Shown piece after piece: positions 1 to 12,839 of a stretch of DNA of 64,000 bases. How positions within the stretch are numbered: position 1 is the stretch's first letter; every line of letters starts with the position of its first letter. Made by a program: the position numbers and the translations under genes. The notes beneath the pieces were generated by a model. The model worked only from the letters and a program-made list of their open reading frames with translations, was not told the DNA's origin and did not search any database. The stretch comes from Promerops cafer (lineage: Eukaryota > Chordata > Aves > Passeriformes > Nectariniidae). The stretch spans positions 96,400-160,399 of the forward strand of contig VZSE01009986.1 in assembly GCA_013398275.1 (NCBI GenBank), written 5' to 3'.

Positions 1-162
1 AGAATTATTATGTCACAGATAGAAAAGCTCTGTCAGACCCCAGAGACTTGCGTGGTGGGAAGGAGGAGGAGGCAGGGAGCATCCTGCAGTCCACCTTGGA
101 GAATCCTTCCAGCCAGGAGAGGGACAGCAGCCCAGGGAGCCCCAGAGCTGCCCAGCACGTAC

Positions 163-383
163 CGTAGGATCCAGGTGAGGCAGGCAGAGCAGTACCTGTG
201 CCCACACAGCATCTGCAGAGCTTTCTTCAGGATGTTGTTGCAGTTGCTGCACAGGAACTTCTGCCCAGGCACATCCTCACAAATGTTGGTGGGGTATCCG
301 AAGGGAAACTCGTTTTCATCAGGGGCAGAGCCGGGGGTGTCCTGCAGGTTGCTGGGGGTGTTCTCAGCCATCTGAAGGGAGCA
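163..383 (-). CDS. TRAF1: TRAF1, first coding exon (partial gene)
   Basis: The start codon is at 371-369 and the frame runs to a donor GTACGT at 162-157, giving 69 codons plus 2 nt. A pyrimidine-rich acceptor ending at 384 leaves 12 nt of 5' UTR in this exon. The peptide begins MAENTPSN and contains PDENEFPFG, which is characteristic of the TRAF1 N terminus. It continues into CSNC, 11 residues, then CGHRYCSAC: the first half of a RING finger (C-x2-C, C-x-H-x2-C-x2-C). TRAF1 is a cytoplasmic adaptor of TNF-receptor-family signalling (TNFR2, CD40, 4-1BB) that pairs with TRAF2. Mammalian TRAF1 lacks a complete RING, so the zinc-ligand set here is notable. The CGHRYCS run also resembles TRAF2, but the PDENEFPFG motif and the C5/CNTRL/RAB14 synteny point to TRAF1. 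The remaining exons lie to the left of position 1. Confidence 0.85.
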
Positions 384-1379
384 CTGTCCGAGAGAAGATA
401 AAATCCAGGTGCTCAGACAGGGCACGCACCCACCTGGACGTGAGGGGATGTACCAGAGCCCTCAGGCAGCCCCAAACCTGAGCAGCGACCACGCTGTGCT
501 TGGCTGGGCCTGCAGTGACAGGCGTGACCAAATGTCACAGTGGGGTTTGACCTGGCACCAGCAGGAAATTACTGTACACCTTTAAAATTTCCCTCAAACA
601 CAACACGAAAATAGCGTCCTAAAAAGGGGGGGTTGGGGTTTTCTTTCAAGAGTTTTTAGCTTGTAGAAAGATGAGCTACAGTCCCATCAGTCCTCATCAC
701 ACAGGATTGTTTCTGCGGAGTAAATCCCCAACCACGTTCAATTCTCAGCAGCCAAAATTCATGATTTCACTTCACAGACACAGAAACTGAGCAGGTGGTG
801 TGTTGACAGCGACTTTCCTGAAGTCATAAAACTTGTGGTGAAATGACAAAGGAACTCCCAAGTCCACAAGCCTGTAATGCTGTGCTCTGACCAGGCACAC
901 CTGGAGCCACACGTGCACATTCAGCTTGGTTTGCTTAATCAGAGCTGTGCAGTGGGATATTTTTGGAAATGCAGCCAAACTGATTCTGGTGTCTCTTGGA
1001 AAGCCCAAGGAAGGTTTTCACCCACGGAACTGGTGCAGTTTGATTATAATAATCCCTTCATAAAGCTTTCTTTTTCCCCCATGACATTACCGACACACCA
1101 TAACCTGTCTCAGTATTACCAACAGTGATGCTGACTGAGAAATCTGAAAATAAATGAATCCAGGCTGCCGTGGGCAGGCCGGGCTGGCGGTGTGGCTGCC
1201 GTGGGGTGGGCAGGGCACACCCCGGGCTTGAGGCTCTGTCTGGGAACAAGCAGCGTTTTCCACGGCCTGGCTTGGCCGATTCCCACGGCCTCTGCAGGCA
1301 CCTGAGCGGGAGCTCCGCAGTGACCGGGGCTGCCCAGCCTGCCAGAGCCTGAATTAAACCCGCTAACACAAACGTCATG
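384..1379 (-). other. TRAF1: Probable 5' UTR intron of TRAF1
   Basis: This stretch separates the coding exon from the CpG-rich block at about 1.38 kb. No conserved exon or repeat was recognised. The acceptor at 384-385, with a CT-rich tract upstream on the minus strand, implies at least one upstream non-coding exon. That exon was not located. Confidence 0.5.
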
Positions 1380-2080
1380 GAGCCGGAGGTGTCGGGTGGG
1401 TGCCGGGGGGGACGGGGAGGCCGAGCCGCCCACGGCTCCCGCTGGCCCGGCCGCGGCTCCCGCTGGCCCCGCTCGGGTGCGCTCCGGCCGCCCCGGCTCG
1501 GGGTCCCTCCGTCCATCCCGGCTCAGGGGGGCGGAGAGCGGCCGGGACCCCNNNNNNNNNNNNNNNNNNNNNNNNNNNNNNNNNNNNNNNNNNNNNNNNN
1601 NNNNNNNNNNNNNNNNNNNNNNCGGAGCCGCGGCCGGGAGGCTCGGCTGGATTTCGGCGATGCTGCCTCGCTCCGGCCGGGAGGAGCGGGGAGCCCGAGC
1701 CGCGCCCCGGGGCCGGCGGGAGCGGGGCTTCCCCTGCTCGGGGCACCGGCGCTGTCCCGGGCCGCGGACACGGCGAATTGGCCGAGGAAAGGCCCCGCGG
1801 AGAGAATTCCCCCGGGCCAGCTGAAACGGAGAATCCGGCGGCTGGTTCCTGAAAGCGGAGCGGTGCTGGGTCTGCCATGGTGAGCGGGGACTCAGACAGA
1901 AAGTCCTGCCTGCCCAGAGCGCGGCCACAGCGCCGACATCCCCTGCACGCCCCCGGTGCCCGGGGCAGCCCCTGCCCCGGGTCCGGGACGGGAGCCTTGC
2001 CTCCCTCGGGAGCCTCCGGGAAACCTCGCCGGGGAAGCCCCGCTGTGCCTCACCCTCCAGCGCAGCTCGGGGGTAGCACA
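1380..2080 (-). promoter_or_regulatory. TRAF1: CpG island, probable TRAF1 promoter
   Basis: This is a dense GC- and CpG-rich block (runs of GGCCGG, GCGGGG, CCGCGG) in otherwise AT-richer DNA, upstream of the minus-strand TRAF1 start. It is interrupted by an assembly gap. No TATA box was recognised. Assignment to TRAF1 rests on position and orientation; the long open frames across it are composition artefacts. Confidence 0.55.
1552..1622. other. Assembly gap (71 N)
   Basis: Unsequenced bases inside the CpG island; both flanks are over 80 percent G+C by eye, so a sequencing dropout is likely. Confidence 0.99.
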
Positions 2081-2597
2081 GCAGGGAAACGCAGGAGCTC
2101 AGTAATGTCTGCAAAGCCTTCTTAGAGTGCAGGAGGGATTCTACAGAGCAAAGTCTCGTTAGCAGCAGAAGGCCCTCTTCACCCCTGACACAACCCGCTT
2201 CGCTGCCACCCTCCCTGGTTCTGACACAGGATTCAGTCAGAAAAAGAGTTGTACATGCAAATCTGTTCACTCTTCCTTGTGGGGAATATCCCTAGGGGTG
2301 AGGCCCTGCTCAGAACTAAAAATAGAAAGCAGAGGTGTTTCTCTAGGTGCTTCACTGGCTGTGAATTGCTGGCCTGACAGGAGCCCCGAGCCGCAGGTAC
2401 TGGTGGCTGCGTGGTGCCTGCCGAGGGATTTATTGTACAGCAGCCTTTGCCTCAAGTCTGGCACTTCCCCTGCTGGGTGTGCACAGACAGACACAACAAA
2501 CACCTCAGTTCCACTTCCCTCCTCTCTGTGCTGACCTACAGCACATCTGTAGGTGCTGATCTGATGTAGATCTGTAGTTCAGAGTCATCAGGGCTGG

Positions 2598-2615
2598 TAT
2601 TATTATTATTATTAT
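2598..2615. repeat. Short TAT trinucleotide repeat
   Basis: Six tandem TAT/ATT units in intergenic DNA; a minor microsatellite. Confidence 0.85.
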
Positions 2616-4087
2616 GAGGAAAGTGTGCTACAGCCCCAGTGAGGCCTTGGCCTGACCCATGTGCTCTCATCTGGGTTGCTAAAATTCATCATAAGTTAAT
2701 TTGGCCCAGGCACTTTCTGCCAGGATATGAGTTAAAATGTCTTTCAGAAACTAAAAGATTTCTGGATGTGGCTTATTAAAGTTTGGGGATATAAAGAGGT
2801 GTAAGATGTTAATTTTAGAATGATCAGTGTTACACCACAGGGGCAGGTTTAGGGATGAAGTGGCAGTTCCTCCCCTTCCCTGTGCCCTTAACTCACTCCT
2901 TATCTCTTGCTTTGAGACTTCTTGAAAGTTTCTGTGATCCTGTTACCAATTCTGTCTCCAAAGGTGCTGAATTACACAAAGAAACTAAAGATAAGGTTTT
3001 GGTACTTTCCAAATTAGAGAGATTTCCTGTGGTAAATTTCCCCCATATGAGATCAGTTAACTGAAAACAGGATGTGGCTCAGAGAGAGATTAAAATTTGA
3101 AGCTTAACTTTACTGTAGAGCCATTCCAGCAGTGCTCAGCATTGCAGGGCACTGTGTTACTATTTAAGGGGAATGATCATTTTATATCCTAGGGAAAAAG
3201 TGCATAAGGGAATATGTTCATATATTTTATATCACCTTTTAAAAATAAGCCAAGGTACTGAGACTTTTAATGCTACAAATTTCATAGGACATTGAAAATG
3301 GAATTTAGGCTCAGATGCTCTGGGTTTTAAAGACTGTACTCAAAAGGAGAATTGCATTTCAGAGAGATGTTTAAGATAGGGATGTCTCATTCCATGAAAA
3401 CATGATTTTCAATTCGTATAAATTAACTGGAAATGTGCTCTTGTTCTAGGAAAACCTGAAAATGGGTAAAACACAGGAAGGAAAATTTGCTAGTAAAAGC
3501 AAATCCAGTGCCCATGAGATTCAGTACTTCTAGGAACTGGAGCTCAGTGCTTCAAGTTAAGATTCCTGCCTGTTCAGAGCTCTGATATGAAGGACTTCTG
3601 TAACTTCCACACTACTACTTATTTTCTGAATGGAACAGAAAATGTCTGTGAGGTTCCATCAATTCAAGATTAGAAAAAGAAGAATTGTTAAATCTCATTA
3701 TTGTTATCCTCAGCAAACTCGACAGCTTTGCCACAATTCAACCTCTTGTCTGTAATAAAATCTTTTTACATGTTTCAGTTCTGTCTGTCTGTGCCTACTA
3801 CCAGTTGTAGCTCTGCTTTGTTATGGTGATACCCCGAGGACCAGCCCAGCTCTCATTACAAGAGCAGGAAAGTTTCCCACTAAGTTTCATAAGAGCTGCA
3901 CTGGAACCCTCAAAGAGACATCAGGAATCAATTTTATTTTCCTCATCCCTGCTCTGCCTCAGGATTTTTCCCAGATCATATTCTGTGTAAGACAGTATTA
4001 TCCTAGGAATTTTTTCCTCCAAAGAATAGATGCTCTGGAGCACCTCTTCAACATTTGACAGGAGAAAAGCACCCCAAAATAGACACT

Positions 4088-4133
4088 TTATATATATATA
4101 TTAAAAAATAGACTATATATATATGGGGGGGGG
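4088..4133. repeat. TA dinucleotide runs followed by poly-G
   Basis: Two TA runs (about 4088-4101 and 4113-4124) flank an A-rich spacer and are followed by nine G residues. This is low-complexity intergenic sequence. Confidence 0.85.
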
Positions 4134-7100
4134 CTTATTTCAGTCACTCACTTAAGCAGTTTCCACAAGCCAAGCCAAGGAATCACCCTGAAGAGCAGAG
4201 AGAAAATGAAAGTATTTCTCTCTGTCACAGTGGCCTTGATGGTTTCCTACAAGCAAGAGTATTTCAGAGGAACTCACTGAGAGATTTCTGAGGCTGCCTC
4301 TGAGTTTAGGCCACCAGGCAGATCTTCTTCATGTGGAGAAGCCTCCTGGTGGTCTCGTGCCTCACTGTGCCCCCCACAGCAGGACAAACGTGGGCTGCAA
4401 TGTGTGAGCCCAACGTGGACCAGTCTGTGCCAGTTTCCCCAGCTGAAGCTCAGCTCTCTGGCCACATGAAGGGTTTTGCTGTACTTGTGGTTGTGCTTCT
4501 GCTTCTCTTAACGTACACAGAGCCTGAGCTAAACTGGAAAATTCTGAGCTGCTTATTTCCATTCTTAATGCTTTGGAGAGAACTCTGGGAATGGGAGCTG
4601 TGCCCACAGGGAAGCCTGCCAAAACACTCTTCCAAAGCTCTGGATGTGACATGAAAAAACAAGTTCAGATTCAGTATCTTTTGACTCTAAACCAGCTGGG
4701 AAAATGTGGATATTCTATTGATTGACTGGGACTAATTAGTGGAAACAGAAAAAGGAAACATCAGATTTATTTAATATCTTCATTAATTCTCGTAAATGAC
4801 AAGAACTGAGGGGAAAGTGAAGGTTATGGCAAATCTCCTTTAACCCTTTCAGAAGCTGCTAATAACAGTGAAAAAAAGAGATGTTTAGAAGATGTTTTCC
4901 ACATGTCAGAAGCAGAAAGAGACTGACTCTGCACTAACTTGCATCTCTCTTCCACTGAGCCCATAATTCCCTTTGCTATTGCAGAATGACTAACAGCATC
5001 AGGCTCAGCTTTCCAATAGCATTTTTCAGTGTGATTCATAATCCTGAGTAATTTCCACAGCACCACTGACATGTCTATTTGTACCTGTATTTTATGGGCA
5101 ACACACCCAGGGAACACAGAAGTCCCAAGTGTTACCTGAGGTTTCTCAAGGGGAAAACAAAATTCTCTTTATAGGTGTTGTAAAGGAAAAGCAAAAGCCC
5201 TCACCAAAGCACTGCTACAGTAAGAAGGAAAACTCCTGAGTGTTCACAAACCAAGATGTTTTTAAGGAGGATTCTCAAGGAGAAAGGAAAATAAATTTTA
5301 AGCATAGGAGGAGCCTGAATGAAAAATTACAGCTGGAAGTGGGGAAAGCAGGTAAAAGAGTAACAGGCCTATATAGGGGAAACAGGTAAGTGCCTAAACT
5401 CCTGAATAAAAAGAGCCCTCTCGTGAGGCCAAACCTCTTGGCAGCTGTGCCAGTGATGGGACCCAAAAGCCCAAAATCCCAGACATGTTCCCAGCAGCGT
5501 CCTTGGAATCTGGCCAAGGAACAAAACTTGCAGCTCCATGTCCAACATCTGAATCACAAACTGGGTGTTGAAACCCCAAAGCCAGCAAAGGAGGCACACA
5601 GGGAATGCTCCCATCTGTCCAGAGGCAGGAGGAGTCAGGAAGCCTGGAGGGAACCAAAACACAGCCTGGCTTTGGAGGGCAGGAATTGTGGCGAGGTTTC
5701 ACAAGCAAAGCTTGGGGTTCCTTGGGGTGAGACATGGACTGGAAGGAAATCCAGCATCTCCTAAATCTGGCTCTCTAAAGTCACATCCAACAGTTCTTTC
5801 TTATTTTGAGTATCTTGTTTCAAAGCCCAGGGACTCGCCTGGGAAGTGTTTCTGGGCTGGGACTAATCCCAGTTCAAAACTGGGCACGGGGATTGGCAGG
5901 ATCAGCAGGGGATGCAGAGGAGCTGGTGCAGGTTTGGATCCATCCCCCCAGTTCCTGGTACAAATCCATGGAATCCTGCTAAATTATGCCACAGATTAAT
6001 TTGATCCCTCATGGTTCCATAGGAAGCTTTTGATCCTACCCTGTTTTTGAGATTCCTGACCAAAACAGAAGCTTAGAAAAAAGCCCACCCTTTGATATTA
6101 CACAGATTGGTGACTTCAAACTGTTGGAATTCACTACTGCTGGAAATGAATACCCATTTCTACCTCCCTGTCAGAGCCTGGGGATGAATATTCTCTAGGA
6201 CCTTATAGCAGAAGGTTTTAATGGAAAATTTTATGATTTAGGCAGTGAAAATGACATTTTTATGGCATATTGCTTTTTATAAGTAATGAAGGAAACCTGG
6301 CTAATCAGACCCTGGCAGAGACAGACAACTCAGCCATGCAGTAAAGGAATGACTTCAGTCCCAGCTGCCATTTAGGCCCAGCCTGTCACCAACACCTCAG
6401 TTTATGTCCATATATTGCAAATCACCTTTCAGCAGGTACAGACTGGCACAGTGCAATGTGCATCTCCTTCAGTGGGGATGGGTGAGGTGTTCCTGACATA
6501 TTTCCTCTTTGGAGAGCAATTTTCCCACTGGTTTTTTGGGCTGCAATTGAAGGAACCCTGTATCTGAAGATGTAGCTATCAAGTGTAGCTCCTCCAAAGT
6601 AATTTCAATGGCACTGATTTGTTCTAGCTGAGGATGTGCTCCTCATGGCACAAACTGCAGGGAACACAGAACTGCCAGTGGAAAGAATGTGCTGCTGGGG
6701 CTCCTCTTGAAAAGCCAAATTAGACAATTCAAGTCCATATCAGGGCTCCTTGGAACCAGCCTCAGAGCACTAAACCCAGCTCTAAACCTCTGTGTGCTCT
6801 GGAGTCCTTTAAAATGGCACCACTGGGGCTGGTGTTCTTAAGAGAAAATCGATTTTCCACTGTAAATCCCAATTTTGGGGGTTTAATATCTCAGCTGATT
6901 TAAAGTGTGTCTAATATAACTTTTTATTTACTTTGCTTGTAAAAGAAATTGCCCCTTTTAGCTGTCAAGTAGAAAATAAACAAAGGAACTATAGTCTGAG
7001 CCACAGCACCTTAGGAATAATCTGCATTTCGTGACTTGTAGCTCTGAATGTGGGTAAATATAACCATTTTATAAATAACCTCCTCTGTGTAACAAATATT

Positions 7101-10100
7101 TCCTGGGATAGAAAAGAAAGGATTGAATAGAGCAAGCTTTACTCAGGATTTCTCTGCTATTGTTTTCCACATTTGAATGCTCTTTTTATGAGAATTGTGG
7201 TGTTTAATCCAGTTTAGTATTTTCCAGGAAATCGGTTGCTGCTCTAACATGTATCCAAATTCCAAGTTCATTCAGAACTTGAAAAGCAAAATTTAACACA
7301 AGGACTGGAATTCTGTAATGATCCAGCAACTGGCAAAAGCAAACTCTTGGTTCCCAGGAGAATGAAAGAGCCAAACCCAGATATTTCTCCTAATTAGAGA
7401 TGAAAACATTATTAAATATCCTAAAAATTGAAAGCATATGTAACTCCTATAAGGTGGGTGTTTCACTGGAAAATAACTGACAGCCATGCTAAATTTCTGT
7501 GTGTTCTGATGTAAGAATTCAGCAGGAGATTAAGAACACATTTTGCTGGGAGACATGTCTAAACATTAACATTTACAGACTGAGAATAGGCCTCTGTAGG
7601 TAGGGTCAAGTGAGACAACCCACCATGGATGGACACCAAATTGGCAGCTCCTAGACAGTGATTTTTTAAAATTACAAAATAATCTCCCCTCAAAAGAAAA
7701 AAATGGATTTCCTTACTCTGTGTTCACTCATCTCTTGACACCCCTTCTCTAAATGGACCTACAGACCCCTGCCAGCTGATTCCACAACTCTTTCTTTGTG
7801 GAAATGGGTGTTTGATATTGTTTATTAAAAGAGTTTTGAATTTGAAAGGAATCTTACTAAGGATTTTACTCAAGGATTTTGTATTGCTCCACCTGTTTAC
7901 TCAGAAGAGAGATTGTCCCTACACTGAACATCCACACTGCTGTGCAAATATAGAAAAGAGTTTTGGTGTGATATTCTGGCTGTGCATTGCTCAGATGCAC
8001 TGAACAAGCTCACTGTGATGAAGTGAATATTTCTCCCATTCCAAGTAATTTCAGATGAGAGTGGAGCATCATAACAAAGTAAAAATTATGTGGTAAGTTG
8101 GACTTGCACCATCCTAGCTCAAGGGAGCATTCTTCTCCTCCACCTAGTATTTAATATATGTGTTGGGGTCAGCCAAGAGAGAATTATGACAGTCACTATG
8201 GAGGTATTCAGAAGTTATAATACTAAACTGCAGCAGGGATTTACCATTCCTCTTCTAAAATTGTTGGGTATTCCTAATTCCACACCATTTTTGACAGAGC
8301 ATTTGGCTGAGTAAGACTACCTAGGGCTTGTGGCATGTCCTGAGAGATTCTACACACAAAATCACTGCTTCTCTGCTTGGGAAACAATGGCCAGAGAAAG
8401 GCACCCTTTGGCTCTCTCCTTAAATTAGTCACAGCTCTTTGGCACAGCCCAGCAGCTTTCAGCCCAGACCCAAGTGTGAGTTTCACATGTCACTGTGCAT
8501 AACAGGGTGGAATTTGGGCTATTCAAGTCACTCACCAGCTTGGGTCATTGAGATTAATTTCTGGTTGCATTGAAAAGAGAAATTAGTTCATTTTGTGATG
8601 CCTAGCTGTCTAAAAACCAGTAAAATACAAATGGAAATGTACAGAAATAGGTATTTTTTACAAGAGCTAAAGGATAACACAGTATTAACCCTTAGATTTG
8701 TTATAATCTCTAATTCTGAGTTGGAATTCAACCAACTCAGGTCTGCCAAGAGTATCCAGGGAGAATCACATTTGAATGGCATCTGCTGAGTTTCCTTATT
8801 CAAAGGGAAATACATGAAAAAGGAATAAAAGTATAATGCCCAAACTTACTTAATTGCCCCTAGAGAGTCCTGCTTTCAGAGATTATCTGTGCAGGCAAGG
8901 TCAGCCATCCATTTTCTTGGAAAAGTGGGGATAAACGTGGGCTGGAGCACTCAGCTCTCGGGGCCACTTCATTAGCATGGAGGCAGAGCAGCCACCTCAC
9001 ACTGCCTGGCCTTTGGGAGCACAGCAGCAGTGGGGCAGGGAAATGCAGGTTTTTCTGGAAGCACTGCAGCTGCTGGCTGGGGATTCAAAGGCTGGAACAT
9101 TTGGAGACTTGCACATCACAGACATAAACAAGCAAGGAACAGAAAAACACTGTGTACAGTTCAGAGAGGAAAGCACCGCTCCGGTGTCCAGAATCCACAG
9201 CAAGCTTGGAAGGACAGAATGTGCTTTGAAATGATTTCCATTTCATAATACAGATGAGTCACCTAAGCAGTGACTATTCCAAGAATTTCCATGTTTCCTG
9301 GGATTAATCCTGGGGGTGGCTAAGTGCCTCAGAACTCTCTGACCATGAGGCACTGAGGTTGGTGTGGCACTGGGTTCTAAAATCACTCCCATGTCATTTC
9401 CATCTTCTCCTGCCCTGCTAAGGAGGCCCTGTGGAAATCTGCCAACATAATTTGCACGTGGAAGCAGATGAAGGCACAGATATACCTTTCCCCCACATGG
9501 TTTTGCTGTGAAAGTCAAGCCATGCCATGTGGGGAAGGTAAATCTTCCTGACATTGGTATCTGTACACACCTCCATCCTACACATGGCTAAATATCAAAT
9601 GTTCCCTTTTAAATACATGTATTGGAAGTATTTTACTGATCTCAGGGATATACTGGATAGTTAATTCTGACTAGAAACAGAGATAACAAATAAGATTAAA
9701 GATTTTTTTTTAAACTAGTGACTGCAATTTGATATTTAGGAGCAGTATTTTTATGTGTTATTTTTAAATAACTGGTCTTCAGGAGCCTTTTTTGCAGTCT
9801 GACTCACTAAAAATCAATAGAGCTTAAATGTCACAAGTCACCTGTGAAAACAAGACATGCTCCTTGTCATTTAAAGAGATAATTAGGTCTCACAATACAC
9901 AGCCAGCAGTTCAGAAGCAGAAATGTTTAGAGGTGGCCTGTCTAGACAGCCCCAATGAGCATTTCCATGTACTTCTCCCTGCAGTTTGAATTTATATCCA
10001 GTTATTACTGGACACAGTGTGAGCTTCTGGTACTTCTTAGAAAGTTTGGAGGATAAAAAAAAAGTCAAATACTCACAGAGCCAAAATTAAAAATTGCATC

Positions 10101-10958
10101 ATCTCTGACTATCTTCTTTCCACATCTTAAATGTTCTGGATTGAGATATTCCTAAGAGAGAGGGAAAACAGTAATTTTAAAGTTCTTGGACATGCTGCTT
10201 TTGGGCAATTCTTCAATACAAATAAAAATGTGTGCAACTGTACTTTGTATCAAATTCTCTTCTCAGTTTTACTGGGAACCAAGGTGATTTGTGCCAGGAG
10301 CTGTGAGCAGGAAAATTGGCTTTTCATCTGCCACTTTCCTGGAGGTAAGGCAAGATTTTTAACTGTCAAATTCAGTCATCAAATGCAAAGTAACATTTGT
10401 TTTAATCCACCTAAGTTACAGGAGATGTTGATTCCGTTGACTGTGTCTTAAAAACACAAATAATGAAAGGCACACATATAATTGAAGGATTTTGTTGGGG
10501 TTTTTTTTTTAAACAAGAAGGCAGAGCATAAAACCAGCATCAGTTACTGTCAGGAATGGAAATGCAGGAATTCAAAAAAAGAGTACAAAAGGAAAAGCTA
10601 AGGAATAAAGTTTCTTTCACAGAGAGCTTACAAAGTGGCTGCATGTATTTATGTTCTGATAAGACTTGGGTTTGATGACAAGAGAGTGTTTTTCATGTTT
10701 GTTTTTACAGTCAATCCACTTCTTTTGACTTCAAATGTCTTTGCACCATTCTGTGTTATTCTCTCATCCAAGCTTAAAAATCATATTTGAACATTACTCT
10801 GCTGTAATAACATTGCTATAAAATACATGCCAAGATAATTTTTCACAATAGCCATTAATGAGTGTCCAGCTCAAAAAGAATTAATAAATAGGTGAGGATT
10901 TTTCTTCTTTTCAATGAGATTTGATCTGGATTTTTAATTTAAAAGCTGTCCAAGTGAA

Positions 10959-12839
10959 TTAACAGCCACTGATGAGGAGATCTTCAGCAAAATCATCTAA
11001 TATGTTCAGAAACTCCTGACAGGATGTACAGGCTGTATTTGAAGGCCACCACTCAATCCAAGTGCTGGAGTCCAAAGGGTACTGGAATCTAAGAAGACAA
11101 CAGAAAATGATCATTTGATGCTAAGATTTGGGAAGGAAATTGTCAAAAAGAAAATTACAATATGGAAGTGCTTGCTCTGTGTTCACAATCTTGCTTTAAG
11201 TGTGCACATCTGATAACACATTGTGTGACTGTTGGTTGAATACTTCCAAAATTAAATCAATTCTGTACCTCACCAGAATTATTACACACCAACACATTCA
11301 GATTAAATCTCAGCATGTCCTGGTGGTAGATGACTTACTTGAAGCTGTAACCAATGCTTATCTTTAAGGCTTCTTTTCCCATGATCAAATACTGCTCTCC
11401 TGGGCTCAATTCAACATCCGTGCAGGTCTTCTTTTTAACAAAGGTTATTTCATTATTTTTTTGAGCAAAAGCCTGCCCTGAAGTAAAAAAACCCCAGAAA
11501 ATAATCAAGAATTGGACAGCTACACAAGAAGAATTTCCAGTAATTCATATATTAGATAGAAAACACTAAAATGTTCTACAGTACTGCACAGCCAGGGGAT
11601 CTCTTTACCACTGTTCTGTAACAGGAAAATGTGATTATATAAAACATGTCTCTTTTCAAACATTTTTCAATTAAATCTGAATGGCAAATAAGCCTTGTGC
11701 ACATTAAATAATTTTATATTATAGTAATTTTAAGGAAATATGGGATGCTTAAAGTCAGAGAAAGAAAGAGTGAACATCAGCTTCAGTTCCACAGGCCCTA
11801 TGATCAACAGGTAAGACAGTGAGTGCCCAGGAACATTCCAACTCCTTTCTCCCAGGAGCAGAAACATGGAACAGGACTCACCCCTTTTATAGAGGTCCAG
11901 CAGACTTGCAGAGTACTTCACAAAAAACCCTTCCTCACTGCGAGATAAGATGTTCACTTTATAAACTGCAGAACGACACGAAGCAGAACCTGGTTATTCC
12001 TTGCTCCTGCCATGCATCCTGAATGCCTTAGAGATGCTCAGGAGGAGAATTTTGTGTCCCTTTACAGCCCTGATTTCTGGGAATGCCATGGTTCTAGGGG
12101 CAGAAAGCACTGGGAAGTCCTAGCCACACCTAATGTGAGGGAAGCTGTGAGTAGAACTCACCTTTCTCTACATTATGCCACTGGCAACCACACTGAATTT
12201 CTAATCACTACAGCTCTAATTTGAACAAGGTGTTTTGCAGCAGCAGCAAACAGAGCAAGCAACCATTTCAGAGCAGGGAAAGAGGCAGTGAAAGCCCCAT
12301 TACCATAAGCTGTGTCCCTCTGGCAGGCAGCCTCTCTCCTGCTCTCAGCAGTTATGGACCGGTCGAGTCTCTCCTGGACTTTACCACACTCAGCTATGAG
12401 GGGAAAGGCAGAGGGAAGAGAATGTCAGCACATGTCCCCAAAGAAAACATGGATTTCCACCATCCTGCATGGGATAATTAACTGAGCCACACCATAAGTA
12501 TGGGATGGCATGCTGGAACAGTGAGTATTTAAAATACACAATAACGCCCTCAAACTCCAGACTTACTCCAGTCAGACTTCCACGATCACACTGCACACAT
12601 CTTTAAATTTCTTTTTTAATGTAAAATTTGGAGGGGAAACAGCTGTGCTCTTATGAGGGCTTTTTCCTTATGTTGAGTGTGGTTTTGTTCAAAGCACTAC
12701 AGTGCATTTTCCCACCAAGTAAAATGAAAAAACATCTTCAAATAAAGCTTACCTTCCATGCATTTGCATTCATCTCCTTCACACAATCTCACGAGTTTTT
12801 CATTTCCATAGGGGTTATAAAGTACAGTGCATCTTTTGT
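10959..12839 (-). CDS. C5: C5 exons 37-41: C-terminal NTR/C345C module
   Basis: Five exons (12753-12839, 12304-12393, 11882-11965, 11339-11477, 10959-11088) encode the C345C domain that binds C6/C7 and the convertase. Cysteine-rich landmarks are LCEGDECKCME, AECGKVQERL, FVKKTCTDVEL, SNTACTSCQEFL and the final ISGC before TAA at 10961-10959. Spacing of cysteines follows human C5. Confidence 0.92.

Larger units (their letters stand above)
2100..10950. other. TRAF1-C5 intergenic region
   Basis: About 8.9 kb without a gene I can support. Open frames are short, lack recognisable domains and do not extend through plausible splice sites. It holds small simple repeats (TAT repeats near 2598-2615; TA runs and a poly-G at 4088-4133). 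C5 3' UTR should occupy the right end. No AATAAA was seen on the minus strand just below 10,959. ATTAAA variants occur at 10,933-10,938 (very close to the stop) and 10,401-10,406, so the C5 poly(A) site is not fixed. Confidence 0.6.

Noticed and set aside
1116..2270. 384-codon open frame on the minus strand over the CpG island
   Set aside because: It crosses an N gap, has GC-driven composition (Arg/Pro/Gly/Ala), no recognisable domain, and overlaps similarly long frames on the other strand.
5390..5764. 124-codon open frame on the plus strand in the TRAF1-C5 spacer
   Set aside because: No domain, no splice partners and low-complexity composition; the opposite strand is equally open.
10602..10607. 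Plus-strand AATAAA near the C5 3' end
   Set aside because: Wrong strand for C5, and no plus-strand gene ends here.
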